Shown here: one piece after another, positions 1-8,596 of the stretch
Layout: each line of letters opens with the position of its first letter
Numbering within the stretch: position 1 is the stretch's first letter
Assembly: GCA_002427755.1 (NCBI GenBank)
Contig: DIYO01000001.1
Coordinates: forward strand, 992,001-1,056,000
Reading direction: 5' to 3'
DNA length: 64,000 bases
Source of the DNA: Roseivirga sp. UBA6052
GTDB taxonomy: Bacteria; Bacteroidota; Bacteroidia; Cytophagales; Cyclobacteriaceae
Notes under the pieces: generated by a model
The model's database searches: none
The model's input: the letters and a program-made list of their open reading frames with translations, nothing else
What the model was told of the DNA's origin: nothing
Program-made: the position numbers and the translations under genes

Positions 1-1
1 G

Positions 2-88
2 AAGTATGGACTAGAAGGCAAGGAAGTTGCGTTACAAGATGTAATTAATAACTTGCCTTTCGGTAAACTTCAAAAACTAGAAATCTAA
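2..88 (+). CDS. 3' end of an unidentified protein (cut by window edge)
   Basis: An open frame runs from the left edge to a TAA at 86-88 and gives 28 residues ending in FGKLQKLEI. The TAA is followed directly by the ATG of ftsE, so the two genes are probably co-transcribed and translationally coupled. Too little is present to recognise a family, and no function is offered. That it is coding is inferred from the tight junction and the open frame. Confidence 0.5.
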   Translation, partial: KYGLEGKEVALQDVINNLPFGKLQKLEI

Positions 89-781
89 ATGAGCTTTTCG
101 GGTGAGCCTATAGTCCAAATTAAGGACGCTACCATTTTTCAAGAAGATAAAACAGTACTAAACAACATCTCTCTCAATATAGAAAAGGGAGAGTTTGTCT
201 ATTTGGTCGGTCGAACGGGTAGCGGCAAGAGTTCCATACTCAAAACCTTATACTGCGATCTTCCATTGAGGATGGGGCATATCAAAATCTGTGGTTATGA
301 CATTGATAATATCAAGAGAAAAGATATCCCAATGCTCAGGAGAAAATTAGGAATAGTATTCCAAGATTTTCAACTCTTACCCGATAGAACAGTTGCCGAA
401 AACATCTATTTCGTCATGAAAGCCACAGGCTGGAAAGACAAGTCTAAGATGAAAGCAAGGATGACTGAATTGCTTATGAAAGTAGGTTTAGGCTCTGTAG
501 CCACTAAAATGCCTCACCAACTATCTGGAGGAGAACAACAAAGAGTGGTAATAGCCAGAGCCCTAATAAATGAACCCATCTTACTTGTAGCAGATGAACC
601 TACAGGAAACTTAGACCCAGAAGTCTCTGAGGGAATTTTTAAAACTTTTGAAGAAATCAATAAAAGTGGAACAGCAGTACTTATGGCTACCCACGATTTT
701 AAGTTGATTGAGAATTATCCTAAAAGGACCTTAACCTGTGAGAATCTAGGCATTCAAGATTCCACTGTTTTAAGCAACTAA
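89..781 (+). CDS. ftsE: FtsE-type cell-division ABC ATPase
   Basis: This 230-residue cytoplasmic ABC ATPase has Walker A GRTGSGKSS (41-49), Q-loop Q92, signature LSGGEQQR (145-152), Walker B with DEP (164-171) and the switch His at about 202. Length and sequence fit FtsE, which pairs with the membrane protein FtsX to control septal peptidoglycan hydrolases. No ftsX lies beside it; in Bacteroidota the two are often unlinked (family knowledge). The start is the ATG directly after the preceding stop codon. A LolD/MacB-type ATPase is the main alternative, but the FQDFQLLPDRTV stretch after the Q-loop is FtsE-like. It ends 9 bases before the convergent gene, with no terminator visible between them. 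Confidence 0.87.
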   Translation: MSFSGEPIVQIKDATIFQEDKTVLNNISLNIEKGEFVYLVGRTGSGKSSILKTLYCDLPLRMGHIKICGYDIDNIKRKDIPMLRRKLGIVFQDFQLLPDRTVAENIYFVMKATGWKDKSKMKARMTELLMKVGLGSVATKMPHQLSGGEQQRVVIARALINEPILLVADEPTGNLDPEVSEGIFKTFEEINKSGTAVLMATHDFKLIENYPKRTLTCENLGIQDSTVLSN

Positions 782-790
782 GCCAATTAC

Positions 791-1339
791 TTATATCGAC
801 AAGTCAGACTTTACTGAAGGAACCTTCTCAGTACCTATGATATCTAGCTGACTGTTAATTAAATGTATTTTCTGTCTTAATAAATGTAGTAATCTATCCA
901 GTAATTCGTCAGAAGGCTGAGATTCTAAAAACAGCTCTTTCAAATCAGTATAGAGCTCATTCAATTCCTCCAAGTCAGTTTCTATGTAGTTGTAGTATTC
1001 TCTATTTTGTGCAAGCTCTTCATTGAGCTTAGTCTCTTTTTGACTTATAATTGAAGTATAAAAAGACTCAAGATCTTCAAACTTATCTACATTGGAGACC
1101 TCTAGACTTTCAATATCAGCCAAGGTTTGTGTTTGCACAGAATACTTGTCGAATAGTAAAAAGGATACTGCTCCTAACAAGACCACCACGGCTACCTTCC
1201 AGTACCAAGCCGTCTGAAATTTAATTTCAGTCCTCAGATCTTGGTCAATAGCAGACCAAACATCACGATTTGGCATTCTATCATCAAGTGCCTCTCTATT
1301 CTCTGCAACAAACTTTTCTAAATTATCCTTACCCTGCAT
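791..1339 (-). CDS. Membrane-anchored partner of the ECF sigma factor (anti-sigma-like)
   Basis: This 182-residue protein has a short cytoplasmic N-terminus (about 1-44), one hydrophobic segment at about 45-63, and a long acidic, helical, coiled-coil-like extracytoplasmic part. Its start overlaps the end of the upstream ECF sigma gene by 11 bases, the usual arrangement for a sigma factor and its membrane-bound regulator. The N-terminal run NLEKFVAENREALDDRMP is typical of small Bacteroidota proteins placed after ECF sigma genes. No anti-sigma zinc motif (HxxxCxxC) is present, so an anti-sigma role is inferred from topology and context only. Confidence 0.6.
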   Translation of the reverse strand: MQGKDNLEKFVAENREALDDRMPNRDVWSAIDQDLRTEIKFQTAWYWKVAVVVLLGAVSFLLFDKYSVQTQTLADIESLEVSNVDKFEDLESFYTSIISQKETKLNEELAQNREYYNYIETDLEELNELYTDLKELFLESQPSDELLDRLLHLLRQKIHLINSQLDIIGTEKVPSVKSDLSI

Positions 1340-1889
1340 ATTTAAGTTCGTTCTTCAATATTTCTCTTAACTTCTTTTTAGATCGATTGTATTGAGATTT
1401 AGAAGTTGATTCAGTTATCCCCAATACACTCGCAATTTCCTTGTGATCAAAACCTTCTAACAAATACAAGGAAATAACCACTCTATAACCATCTGGCAAC
1501 TTAGAAATCCCCTCTTTTACCATTTCTACTTCGTAGCTTAAATCGGTATCAGATTCTGTTTCTGTTATCGAATCAACATCCGCTTGATCTTCTACAGATT
1601 CAAACTGCAGCCTTCTTTTTTTTACCAGGTTAATGCTGTTATTAACTACAATTCGCTTCAACCAGCTACCAAAAGAGGCAGTTCCTTTGTAGCTCTTAAG
1701 ATTCTTAAAAGCATTTACAAAAGACTCTTGAAGCATATCCTCCGCATCTAAATCGTTACCGACAATACGATAGGCAGTATTGAACATGGCTTTAGAGTAG
1801 AGCTTGTATATCTCATACTGAGCCAATCGATCACCTAAAAGGCAACGATCTATTAGAGGTTGATGTATGTTCTGGTAAACAGTTTCCAA
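1329..1889 (-). CDS. ECF-family RNA polymerase sigma factor
   Basis: This 186-residue sigma-70 family protein contains only regions 2 and 4. Region 2 spans about residues 12-95 with DAEDMLQESFVNAF, the conserved core-binding helix. Region 4 spans about 128-178 with the helix-turn-helix GFDHKEIASVLGITESTSKS. The start is a TTG at 1889; the first internal Met lies inside region 2 and is too late. It should direct RNA polymerase to a stress or surface regulon, probably restrained by the membrane protein encoded just downstream. An acidic linker (about 100-120) separates the two regions. Confidence 0.88.
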   Translation of the reverse strand: METVYQNIHQPLIDRCLLGDRLAQYEIYKLYSKAMFNTAYRIVGNDLDAEDMLQESFVNAFKNLKSYKGTASFGSWLKRIVVNNSINLVKKRRLQFESVEDQADVDSITETESDTDLSYEVEMVKEGISKLPDGYRVVISLYLLEGFDHKEIASVLGITESTSKSQYNRSKKKLREILKNELKYAG

Positions 1890-1938
1890 AGTTCCAAATC
1901 ACCCTAAAGACTCGTCTTTTTTAAAAGGGTTGCATACA

Positions 1939-1969
1939 GAAAGATAGGCATAAAAAAAGCACCTCAAAA
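1939..1969 (-). promoter_or_regulatory. Candidate promoter of the ECF sigma gene
   Basis: On the minus strand TTTTG (1969-1965) is followed after 18 bases by TATCTTTC (1946-1939), a 7/8 match to the Bacteroidota -7 box TAnnTTTG. Transcription would start about 45 bases upstream of the TTG start codon. The -33 element falls in the loop of the upstream operon's terminator hairpin. This is a motif match only. Confidence 0.35.
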
Positions 1970-1978
1970 GGTGCTTTA
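1951..1978 (-). terminator. Rho-independent terminator of the cca-TPR operon
   Basis: A 9-bp perfect stem, AAAGCACCT (1956-1964) with AGGTGCTTT (1969-1977), closes a 4-base loop. Read on the minus strand it continues into a run of seven T (1958-1952). It lies 25 bases past the stop of the TPR gene. Confidence 0.85.
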
Positions 1979-2002
1979 AATCTCGTATGTAAAGGTTCAT
2001 CC

Positions 2003-2698
2003 TTAATTCTTGTTGATACCGTCTAAGCTTAGTTTAGCGGCTTCAAAATCAGGGTTAATCTCAAGTGCTTTTGAAAAATGTCCTTTAGCTTCTTCACTAT
2101 TACCTTCTTCTAAGGCTATTAAACCTCTAATGTTGGACATTGCTGCGCTAAAGTTGACCTCTTGTACAGATCCATCCGACTTATTTAAGGCAATCTTATC
2201 TTCATCAGTAACCTTACTGTCAAGAATATCTAGATTAGTCTTGGCTTCCGTAAATCTTTGTAGAGAATATTGCAGATAAGCTATTTGATAGAGAATGTTA
2301 ACGTTCTCACTAGTGAGCCACATTTTTTCATACTGCTCTATAGCCTTATCATACAACCTTAAATTCTCATAACTCAGGGCTGCTATTTCTTGAGCCACTT
2401 GGCTATTTGGATCAACAGCCATCATATCTAAAGCCACGATTGTACTCGAAACGAATGCGCTACTGTTGTAATACAACTCAGCTAATGTTCTCAATACAGC
2501 CGTATCTCCCGGATTCAGGATAGACATCTCTATGAGCGCTTGCTTAGATAAAGCTGCATCATTATAACGCTGGGCAGTATTGTAAAGAGCCAAAGCTTTA
2601 GCGTATTCATTAGCAATGTAAGTACTATCTTGAGCTTGCGCTATTTGACTGGAAAAAGCCAAAACCAAACCAAGAACCAAAAACTTAATCTTTCTCAT
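2003..2698 (-). CDS. Secreted TPR-repeat protein
   Basis: The 231-residue protein begins with a signal peptide (MRKIKFLVLGLVLAFSSQ, probable cleavage after AQA at about 22). Helical pairs of the TPR type cover most of the rest; the clearest is the C-terminal repeat with EEGNSEEAKGHFSKALEINP (about 197-216). TPR arrays bind partner proteins; no partner can be named from sequence. It follows cca by 17 bases and shares its promoter, and a strong terminator lies downstream. Confidence 0.75.
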   Translation of the reverse strand: MRKIKFLVLGLVLAFSSQIAQAQDSTYIANEYAKALALYNTAQRYNDAALSKQALIEMSILNPGDTAVLRTLAELYYNSSAFVSSTIVALDMMAVDPNSQVAQEIAALSYENLRLYDKAIEQYEKMWLTSENVNILYQIAYLQYSLQRFTEAKTNLDILDSKVTDEDKIALNKSDGSVQEVNFSAAMSNIRGLIALEEGNSEEAKGHFSKALEINPDFEAAKLSLDGINKN

Positions 2699-2715
2699 TT
2701 TTATAGGAAGTTCAA

Positions 2716-4140
2716 TTATTTCAGTGTTTTAACAACAGTAAGCCCTTTTTCCCTACCCATTTCTATCATGTAGTTATAGGCTTCTTCGAATTCATTTTTG
2801 ATAACACCATCTAGTACAGCTTCTTTCAACGCCTCTTTAATATCTCCAATGGTTCTGCCAGGTTTAAGATCGAATGTTTCCATGATCATTTGGCCTGTTA
2901 TTACGGGCTGAAAGTTACGAATTTTATCCTTCTCCTCTACTTCGCGCATCTTTCTTTCAACCTTATTGAAGTTTTGTAGAAAGCGCTTCACTTTATGGTT
3001 ATTCTTAGACGTAATGTCGGCTCTACAGAGCGTCATCAAATCCTCCACATCATCTCCTGCTTCAAACAATAGTCTTCTCACGGCAGAATCAGTAATCTCA
3101 TCTTTAACAAGTGCAATTGGCCTTAAATGCAGTCTTACTAACTTCTGCACATAGCGCATAGATTCGCCTAGTGGTAATTTCAATCTTCTGAAGATTTTGG
3201 GTGTCATTCTTGCGCCTTTGTCTTCATGGCCATGAAAAGTCCAACCAACCTTTTTATTAAATCGCTTGGTGGCCGGCTTGGCAATATCATGCATAATGGC
3301 TGCCCATCTGAGATAAAGCTTATCTGTGTTTTCGCTGATATTATCTAGAACCTGCAGGGTATGGTAAAAATTATCTTTATGGGACTTATCGTCTATACTG
3401 TCTACCCCTTGCAACTTTACCAACTCAGGAAAAATAATCTTCAATAAGCCTGAATGGAAAAGCAGTTTAAAGCCATAGGAAGGTTTTTTAGAAAGAATGA
3501 TCTTATTCAATTCAACTATGATCCGTTCTGCAGAGACAATAGAGATTCGGTCTTTCATTTTAGAAATACCCTCATACGTATCAGCATCTATATCGAAATT
3601 CAGTTGTGATGCGAATCGAATGGCCCTCATCATTCTCAAAGGATCATCAGAAAAAGTAGTTTCTGGTGCTAGCGGGGTTTTGATCAATTTCTCCTTTAAA
3701 TCCTGAACACCGTCAAAAGGATCAACAAGTTCTCCATAATCGGCTTCATTCAAACTAATGGCTAGGGCATTAATTGTAAAATCTCTCCTGTTTTGATCAT
3801 CCTCCAGTGTGCCATCCTCAACTACAGGTTTCCGAGAATTACGATCATAAGACTCTTTTCTTGCCCCCACAAATTCAAGCTCTTGTTCGCCATTTTTAAT
3901 CATGGCAGTACCAAAATTCTTGAAGACAGAAAGCGGTAAGTTTCTACCTAACTTTTTTTGAACAGCCTTGGCCAGTGTTATTCCACTTCCTACACAAACA
4001 AAGTCAATATCCTTTGACTCTCTTTTCAACAACAGATCTCTTACATAGCCTCCCACAACATAGGTTTCTAGCCCCTGCTCCTTTGCTACTTGAGCCACTG
4101 TTTGAAAAACAGAATCTTGTAATTGATCTTTTAAATTCAT
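2716..4140 (-). CDS. cca: CCA tRNA nucleotidyltransferase with HD domain
   Basis: This 474-residue class II enzyme adds or repairs the 3' CCA of tRNAs using CTP and ATP. The nucleotidyltransferase head has YVVGGYVRD (GG at 30-31) and the metal-binding DID (44-46), followed by the RRDFTINAL block. A C-terminal HD phosphohydrolase domain carries IMHDIAKPATKRF. An in-frame ATG exists 42 bases upstream (4182), but it lies within the promoter (4162-4194). The start is therefore set at 4140, giving MNLKDQLQDSV. The only tRNA in the window lacks an encoded CCA, which fits a need for this enzyme. Confidence 0.92.
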   Translation of the reverse strand: MNLKDQLQDSVFQTVAQVAKEQGLETYVVGGYVRDLLLKRESKDIDFVCVGSGITLAKAVQKKLGRNLPLSVFKNFGTAMIKNGEQELEFVGARKESYDRNSRKPVVEDGTLEDDQNRRDFTINALAISLNEADYGELVDPFDGVQDLKEKLIKTPLAPETTFSDDPLRMMRAIRFASQLNFDIDADTYEGISKMKDRISIVSAERIIVELNKIILSKKPSYGFKLLFHSGLLKIIFPELVKLQGVDSIDDKSHKDNFYHTLQVLDNISENTDKLYLRWAAIMHDIAKPATKRFNKKVGWTFHGHEDKGARMTPKIFRRLKLPLGESMRYVQKLVRLHLRPIALVKDEITDSAVRRLLFEAGDDVEDLMTLCRADITSKNNHKVKRFLQNFNKVERKMREVEEKDKIRNFQPVITGQMIMETFDLKPGRTIGDIKEALKEAVLDGVIKNEFEEAYNYMIEMGREKGLTVVKTLK

Positions 4141-4161
4141 GGAATCCTCTAAAAAGGAGGC

Positions 4162-4194
4162 CAAAGTTAGCAGATTCTTCAAGCCGATTCAAAA
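4162..4194 (-). promoter_or_regulatory. Promoter of cca (Bacteroidota type)
   Basis: On the minus strand TTTTG (4194-4190) is separated by 20 bases from a perfect TAnnTTTG box, TAACTTTG (4169-4162). Initiation would fall near 4156, just upstream of the ATG at 4140. This rules out the longer start at 4182. Confidence 0.6.
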
Positions 4195-4254
4195 GGGAAA
4201 CAAAATCTAAAGCTTTGTATCTTCAGAAATCGGTGGATGATACATTTTAATTCT

Positions 4255-4262
4255 TACCTTTG
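4255..4262 (+). promoter_or_regulatory. Candidate -7 box for pyrG-yidC
   Basis: TACCTTTG is a perfect TAnnTTTG match, 34 bases upstream of the pyrG ATG at 4296. No good TTG is seen at the -33 position. An in-frame ATG at 4260 overlaps this box and would not be transcribed if the box is used. Confidence 0.4.
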
Positions 4263-4295
4263 TATCCCATAAGTAATTTTCTCTTATCCCAACTT

Positions 4296-5909
4296 ATGGC
4301 TTCAGCGAAATACATTTTTGTTACTGGTGGTGTTACTTCTTCTCTAGGAAAAGGCATTGTTGCTGCTTCATTAGGAAACTTGCTACAGGCAAGAGGTTAT
4401 AGAGTAACCATTCAAAAATTCGACCCCTACATCAATATAGATCCAGGTACCCTAAATCCTTACGAGCATGGCGAATGCTATGTGACTGATGATGGTGCTG
4501 AAACGGATTTAGATTTAGGGCACTACGAACGTTTTTTGAATGTAGCTACTTCTCAAAACAACAACGTAACCACCGGTAGAATCTACAATAATGTAATTAC
4601 CAAGGAACGTAAAGGAGACTACCTCGGTAAGACCGTCCAAGTGATTCCTCATATAACAGACGAGATCAAGAGAAATTTCTTCAAACTTGGAGAAACTGGA
4701 GATTACGACATCATTATAACTGAAATTGGTGGTTGTGTAGGTGATATTGAATCATTGCCGTTTATTGAAGCAGTTCGTCAGGCACGATGGGATGTTGGCG
4801 AGAACAATGCTTTAGTAATTCACCTCACACTTATACCGTATTTAAAGGCGGCCAAAGAGCTTAAAACTAAACCCACTCAGCATTCTGTTAAGCAATTATT
4901 AGAAGCGGGTATTCAACCAGACATTTTGGTATGTAGAACTGAAAAATCTTTACCAAATGACATTAGGAAGAAATTAGCCTTGTTCTGCAATGTTCAGCTC
5001 AATAGTGTAATAGAGTCTATAGATGCCGATACCATCTATGATGTACCTCTTTTAATGAGAAAAGAGAAGCTAGACGAAAGAGCGTTAACTAAACTCAGAC
5101 TACCTCATAAAGGAGATCCTCAAATCGATGCTTGGAGAGATTTCTTAAGCAGAGTAAAGAATCCCGTTAATGAGGTAAACATTGGTTTAGTAGGTAAATA
5201 CGTAGAATTACCCGATGCCTATAAATCAATTGCAGAAGCGTTCATCCACGCAGGAGCACATTTAGAGTGTAAAGTGAACGTTCACTGGATTTCTTCGGAG
5301 ACTATTACAGAAAAGTCCGTTAAAAGAACATTGAAAGATATGGATGGTGTGTTGGTAGCACCGGGCTTTGGTGAGAGAGGAATTGAAGGGAAAATCGAAG
5401 CGATAAGATATGTGCGTGAAAACAACATCCCATTCTTTGGTATTTGTTTAGGTATGCAGTGTGCGGTTGTTGAATTCGGTAGAAACGTTTTAGGCTTAGA
5501 TGGAGCAGCATCTACAGAATTACATAAAGACACGCCACATCCAGTAATTGACCTAATGGAAGATCAGAAAAAGATTGAACATTACGGAGGTACCATGAGA
5601 TTAGGTTCTAACCCATGTAAAGTTCAAAAAGGATCTAAACCACATAAAGCTTATGGTCAATTGACTATTCAAGAAAGACACAGACATAGATACGAATTCA
5701 ATAATCAGTATTTAGAAGATTATAAAAATGCCGGTATGTCGGCTGTTGGAATCAATCCAGACAGTAACTTGGTGGAGATTATGGAAATACCTGATCACCC
5801 ATATTTTGTTGGAACACAATTCCACCCTGAATTAAAAAGTACAGTAATGAATCCTCACCCACTTTTTGTAAGCTTTATTGATGCTGCGGTGAAGGGTAAG
5901 AAAAATTAA
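4296..5909 (+). CDS. pyrG: CTP synthase
   Basis: This 537-residue enzyme makes CTP from UTP, ATP and glutamine in the cytoplasm. The N-terminal synthetase domain has the P-loop region TGGVTSSLGKG (10-20) and the conserved NPYEHGECYVTDDGAE block. The C-terminal class I glutaminase has FGICLGMQ with nucleophile Cys384, and HPEL in the catalytic His/Glu region. Length is normal for the family. The start is the ATG giving MASAKYIFVTGG, the usual N-terminus; an in-frame ATG 36 bases earlier overlaps the -7 box. The yidC gene follows after 14 bases. Confidence 0.96.
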   Translation: MASAKYIFVTGGVTSSLGKGIVAASLGNLLQARGYRVTIQKFDPYINIDPGTLNPYEHGECYVTDDGAETDLDLGHYERFLNVATSQNNNVTTGRIYNNVITKERKGDYLGKTVQVIPHITDEIKRNFFKLGETGDYDIIITEIGGCVGDIESLPFIEAVRQARWDVGENNALVIHLTLIPYLKAAKELKTKPTQHSVKQLLEAGIQPDILVCRTEKSLPNDIRKKLALFCNVQLNSVIESIDADTIYDVPLLMRKEKLDERALTKLRLPHKGDPQIDAWRDFLSRVKNPVNEVNIGLVGKYVELPDAYKSIAEAFIHAGAHLECKVNVHWISSETITEKSVKRTLKDMDGVLVAPGFGERGIEGKIEAIRYVRENNIPFFGICLGMQCAVVEFGRNVLGLDGAASTELHKDTPHPVIDLMEDQKKIEHYGGTMRLGSNPCKVQKGSKPHKAYGQLTIQERHRHRYEFNNQYLEDYKNAGMSAVGINPDSNLVEIMEIPDHPYFVGTQFHPELKSTVMNPHPLFVSFIDAAVKGKKN

Positions 5910-5923
5910 TTGAACATTTAGAA

Positions 5924-7759
5924 ATGGACAGAAATCAAGTTATAGGACTTGTTTTAATAGCGGGTATTTTAATTACATACTCGATCATATTCAAACCTGA
6001 TATTCAAGAGCAACCAATTGCTACATCGGATAGCACGCAAGTTGTTGAACCTCAATACGAGCAACTAGTAGAAGCTCAAGTTGTAGAAATGACTGCAGAA
6101 GATTCTGCCGTTGCACTTAGCAGCCAATATGGAATCTTTGGTGCTGCCATGACTGGCGCTAATAAAGAAACAATTATTGAAACAGATCTCGTTAAGTACA
6201 CCTTTAGCTCTAAAGGTGGGCAGGTTACCAGAGTTGAGCTTAATGAATATCTTACTTATGATAAGCAGCCACTAGTCCTATTTGACAAGAGCTCGTCAGA
6301 TTTAGATATGATTGTTTCTACTACAAATGGAAACGTTAATCTGGCAGATTTAAACTTCGAGACTGCAACTACATCTAGAACTATTGCTTCGGAAGACAGC
6401 TTGAGTATCTCATTTATTGCGAGACTAGGTGGTGGCAATTCAGTAGAGCAGATTTACAAGATTAAAGCTGACAATTATGCTGTTGATTATGAACTTAAAA
6501 TCAACGGTTTAAATCAGAATATCATTGGTGATGAAATAACCATTGACTGGAAAAAGTCGATGAAACGCTTCGAGCAGAACCTTGAAGACTCTAGAAACAA
6601 GAGTACTGTAAGGTATTATACACTTGCCGAAGAATATGATGAGCTAAAAGAAATGACCACTGACCCTCAAAGTGAAACTTTGAATGAAGGAATCAAGTGG
6701 GTAGCATTCTCTCAAAAGTTCTTTAATGCAGGTATTATCTCAGAAAATGGTTTCTCTAGAGGGCAATTCAATACTGTTCCGGGAATCGACACAACGGTAG
6801 TCAAAGACGCATCTATAGCATTGGCAATTCCTTTAGAACAAGCCTATGCAGGAGCTGAAATGAAATACTATTTCGGTCCAAATAATTACAAGGTTCTTAA
6901 GAAAGTTACGGATGAGTATGAGAAGAATGTTTACATGGGTTATGCCGCAGTAAGCTGGGTAAATAAACTCATTATTGTAAATCTATTTGGTTGGTTAGAA
7001 GGGTCCATCGCTAATTATGGTCTGATTATACTGATCATCGTAATTATAGTCAAAGGAGCTCTATTCCCGCTAACCAGGAAGTCGTACCTGTCAATGGCTA
7101 AGATGAAAGTCTTAAAGCCTGAGTTAGATGAACTGAAAGAAAAGTTCAGCGATGATCCGCAAAAGATGCAGCAAGAGCAAATGGCCTTGTACCGCCAATT
7201 TGGAGCCAACCCGTTCCAAGGCTGTTTACCAATGGTTCTGCAAATGCCAATCCTATTTGCCATGTTCTTCTTCTTCCCTAACTCCATTGAGTTAAGGCAA
7301 CAGTCTTTCCTTTGGGCTCATGATCTTTCTACTTATGATGTATTGATCAATTTGCCTTTCACTATTCCATTCTATGGAGCGCACGTAAGTGGATTTACAT
7401 TACTGATGACAATATCAACGATCTTGTATACTTGGTCTAATAACCAGGTAAGTTCTGTTCAGGGCCCAATGAAGAGTATAGGTTACGTTATGCCAATCAT
7501 CTTTATGTTCGTACTAAATAGCTACTCTTCTGGTCTGAGTTTCTATTACTTCTGCTCAAACATTATCACTTTTGGTCAGCAAGCCTTGATTAGAAGATTT
7601 GTTGATGATGAAAAAATCAGAGCCAAACTGGAAGAGAACAAAAAGAAAAACGCGAACAAGAAAAAGTCTAAGTTCCAAGCTAGACTTGAGGAAGCAATGA
7701 AAGCTAGTCAAGAAGCTCAAAAGCAAAAACAAGCTCAGACTAAGAAGAAAAAGAAATAA
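5924..7759 (+). CDS. yidC: Membrane protein insertase YidC
   Basis: This 611-residue YidC/Oxa1 insertase places proteins into the inner membrane, alone or with SecYEG. It has an N-terminal membrane anchor (about 5-22), a large periplasmic beta-sandwich domain (about 60-340), and a five-helix insertase core. The core contains LTRKSYLSMAKMK, with the conserved Arg that faces the hydrophilic groove. It ends in a very basic tail rich in Lys and Gln, which in this family contacts the ribosome. A strong terminator lies directly after the stop codon. Confidence 0.95.
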   Translation: MDRNQVIGLVLIAGILITYSIIFKPDIQEQPIATSDSTQVVEPQYEQLVEAQVVEMTAEDSAVALSSQYGIFGAAMTGANKETIIETDLVKYTFSSKGGQVTRVELNEYLTYDKQPLVLFDKSSSDLDMIVSTTNGNVNLADLNFETATTSRTIASEDSLSISFIARLGGGNSVEQIYKIKADNYAVDYELKINGLNQNIIGDEITIDWKKSMKRFEQNLEDSRNKSTVRYYTLAEEYDELKEMTTDPQSETLNEGIKWVAFSQKFFNAGIISENGFSRGQFNTVPGIDTTVVKDASIALAIPLEQAYAGAEMKYYFGPNNYKVLKKVTDEYEKNVYMGYAAVSWVNKLIIVNLFGWLEGSIANYGLIILIIVIIVKGALFPLTRKSYLSMAKMKVLKPELDELKEKFSDDPQKMQQEQMALYRQFGANPFQGCLPMVLQMPILFAMFFFFPNSIELRQQSFLWAHDLSTYDVLINLPFTIPFYGAHVSGFTLLMTISTILYTWSNNQVSSVQGPMKSIGYVMPIIFMFVLNSYSSGLSFYYFCSNIITFGQQALIRRFVDDEKIRAKLEENKKKNANKKKSKFQARLEEAMKASQEAQKQKQAQTKKKKK

Positions 7760-7763
7760 AATG

Positions 7764-7785
7764 AGAGGCTTCGGCCTCTTTTTTT
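7764..7785 (+). terminator. Rho-independent terminator of pyrG-yidC
   Basis: Stem AGAGGC (7764-7769) pairs with GCCTCT (7774-7779) around a UUCG tetraloop and is followed by a run of six more T. It begins 5 bases after the yidC stop. Confidence 0.9.
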
Positions 7786-7865
7786 ATGCCTTTAATCCAC
7801 AATTTCACTCTTAAAATTGTGCATAACATGAGGGTCACTTAGCCATAGACTTTGGTCGAAAACTA

Positions 7866-7873
7866 TATCTTTG
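7866..7873 (+). promoter_or_regulatory. Candidate -7 box for the hydrolase-parAB-dapB operon
   Basis: TATCTTTG matches TAnnTTTG perfectly and lies 37 bases upstream of the hydrolase ATG. A TTTG at 7851-7854 is too close (11 bases) to serve as a normal -33 element, so support is partial. Confidence 0.35.
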
Positions 7874-7909
7874 TAGACTATTGAGAATCCTTACTTCAAC
7901 CCAGACCGC

Positions 7910-8590
7910 ATGAATTTCACTTACTACGGACATTCCAGCTTTCTAGTAGAAACTAAGGGAAAGAAACTACTATTCGACCCTTTTATTACGCCTAATGAAT
8001 TAGCAGCAGGTATTGATGTAAATTCAATCAAACCTGACTACATCATTCTGAGTCATGGGCATGCTGATCACGTGGCTGATGTTGAGCAAATTTACAACAA
8101 CTCTGAGGCGACCATTATATCTACTTATGAAGTGGTTACCTGGTTCGGGAACAAAGGACTCGATCGAGGTCATCCTATGAATCATGGTGGATCTTGGAAT
8201 TTCGATTTCGGCACTATCAAACTTGTCAATGCAGTTCATTCTAGCAGCATGCCAGATGGCAGCTACGGAGGCCACCCTGCAGGAATGGTAATCACAAATG
8301 AAGAAGGCACCTTCTACTATGCCGGAGACACAGCCCTGACTAAAGACATGGAATTGATTGGTGAGGAGTTTGAACTTAATTTCTCAATAATGCCAGTTGG
8401 AGATAACTTTACTATGGGCATTGAAGATGCTTTGAAAGCAACTGAAATGGTTAAATGTAGCAAGCTTATTGGTGTTCATTTTGACACCTTCCCATACGTA
8501 GCAATTAATCACGAAGAAGCACACGCATTAGCAGCAAAAGCTGATGTAGAATTGACTCTTCCTAAAATTGGAGAAACCCTTTCACTATAG
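7910..8590 (+). CDS. UPF0173-type metal-dependent hydrolase (metallo-beta-lactamase fold)
   Basis: This 226-residue cytoplasmic protein has the metallo-beta-lactamase metal motif HGHADH (49-54), a second histidine in NAVHSSS, a metal-bridging Asp in FYYAGDTA, and a late His in GVHFDTFP. Sequence and length match the UPF0173/YtkL family, whose natural substrate is unknown. It is the first gene of a run followed after 6 bases by parA, so it may share transcription with chromosome-partition genes. Confidence 0.85.
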   Translation: MNFTYYGHSSFLVETKGKKLLFDPFITPNELAAGIDVNSIKPDYIILSHGHADHVADVEQIYNNSEATIISTYEVVTWFGNKGLDRGHPMNHGGSWNFDFGTIKLVNAVHSSSMPDGSYGGHPAGMVITNEEGTFYYAGDTALTKDMELIGEEFELNFSIMPVGDNFTMGIEDALKATEMVKCSKLIGVHFDTFPYVAINHEEAHALAAKADVELTLPKIGETLSL

Positions 8591-8596
8591 TTTTAC

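Noticed and set aside
4004..4192. Small open frames overlapping the start of cca in other frames
   Set aside because: They lie on or opposite cca coding sequence, lack family resemblance, and cross the cca promoter.
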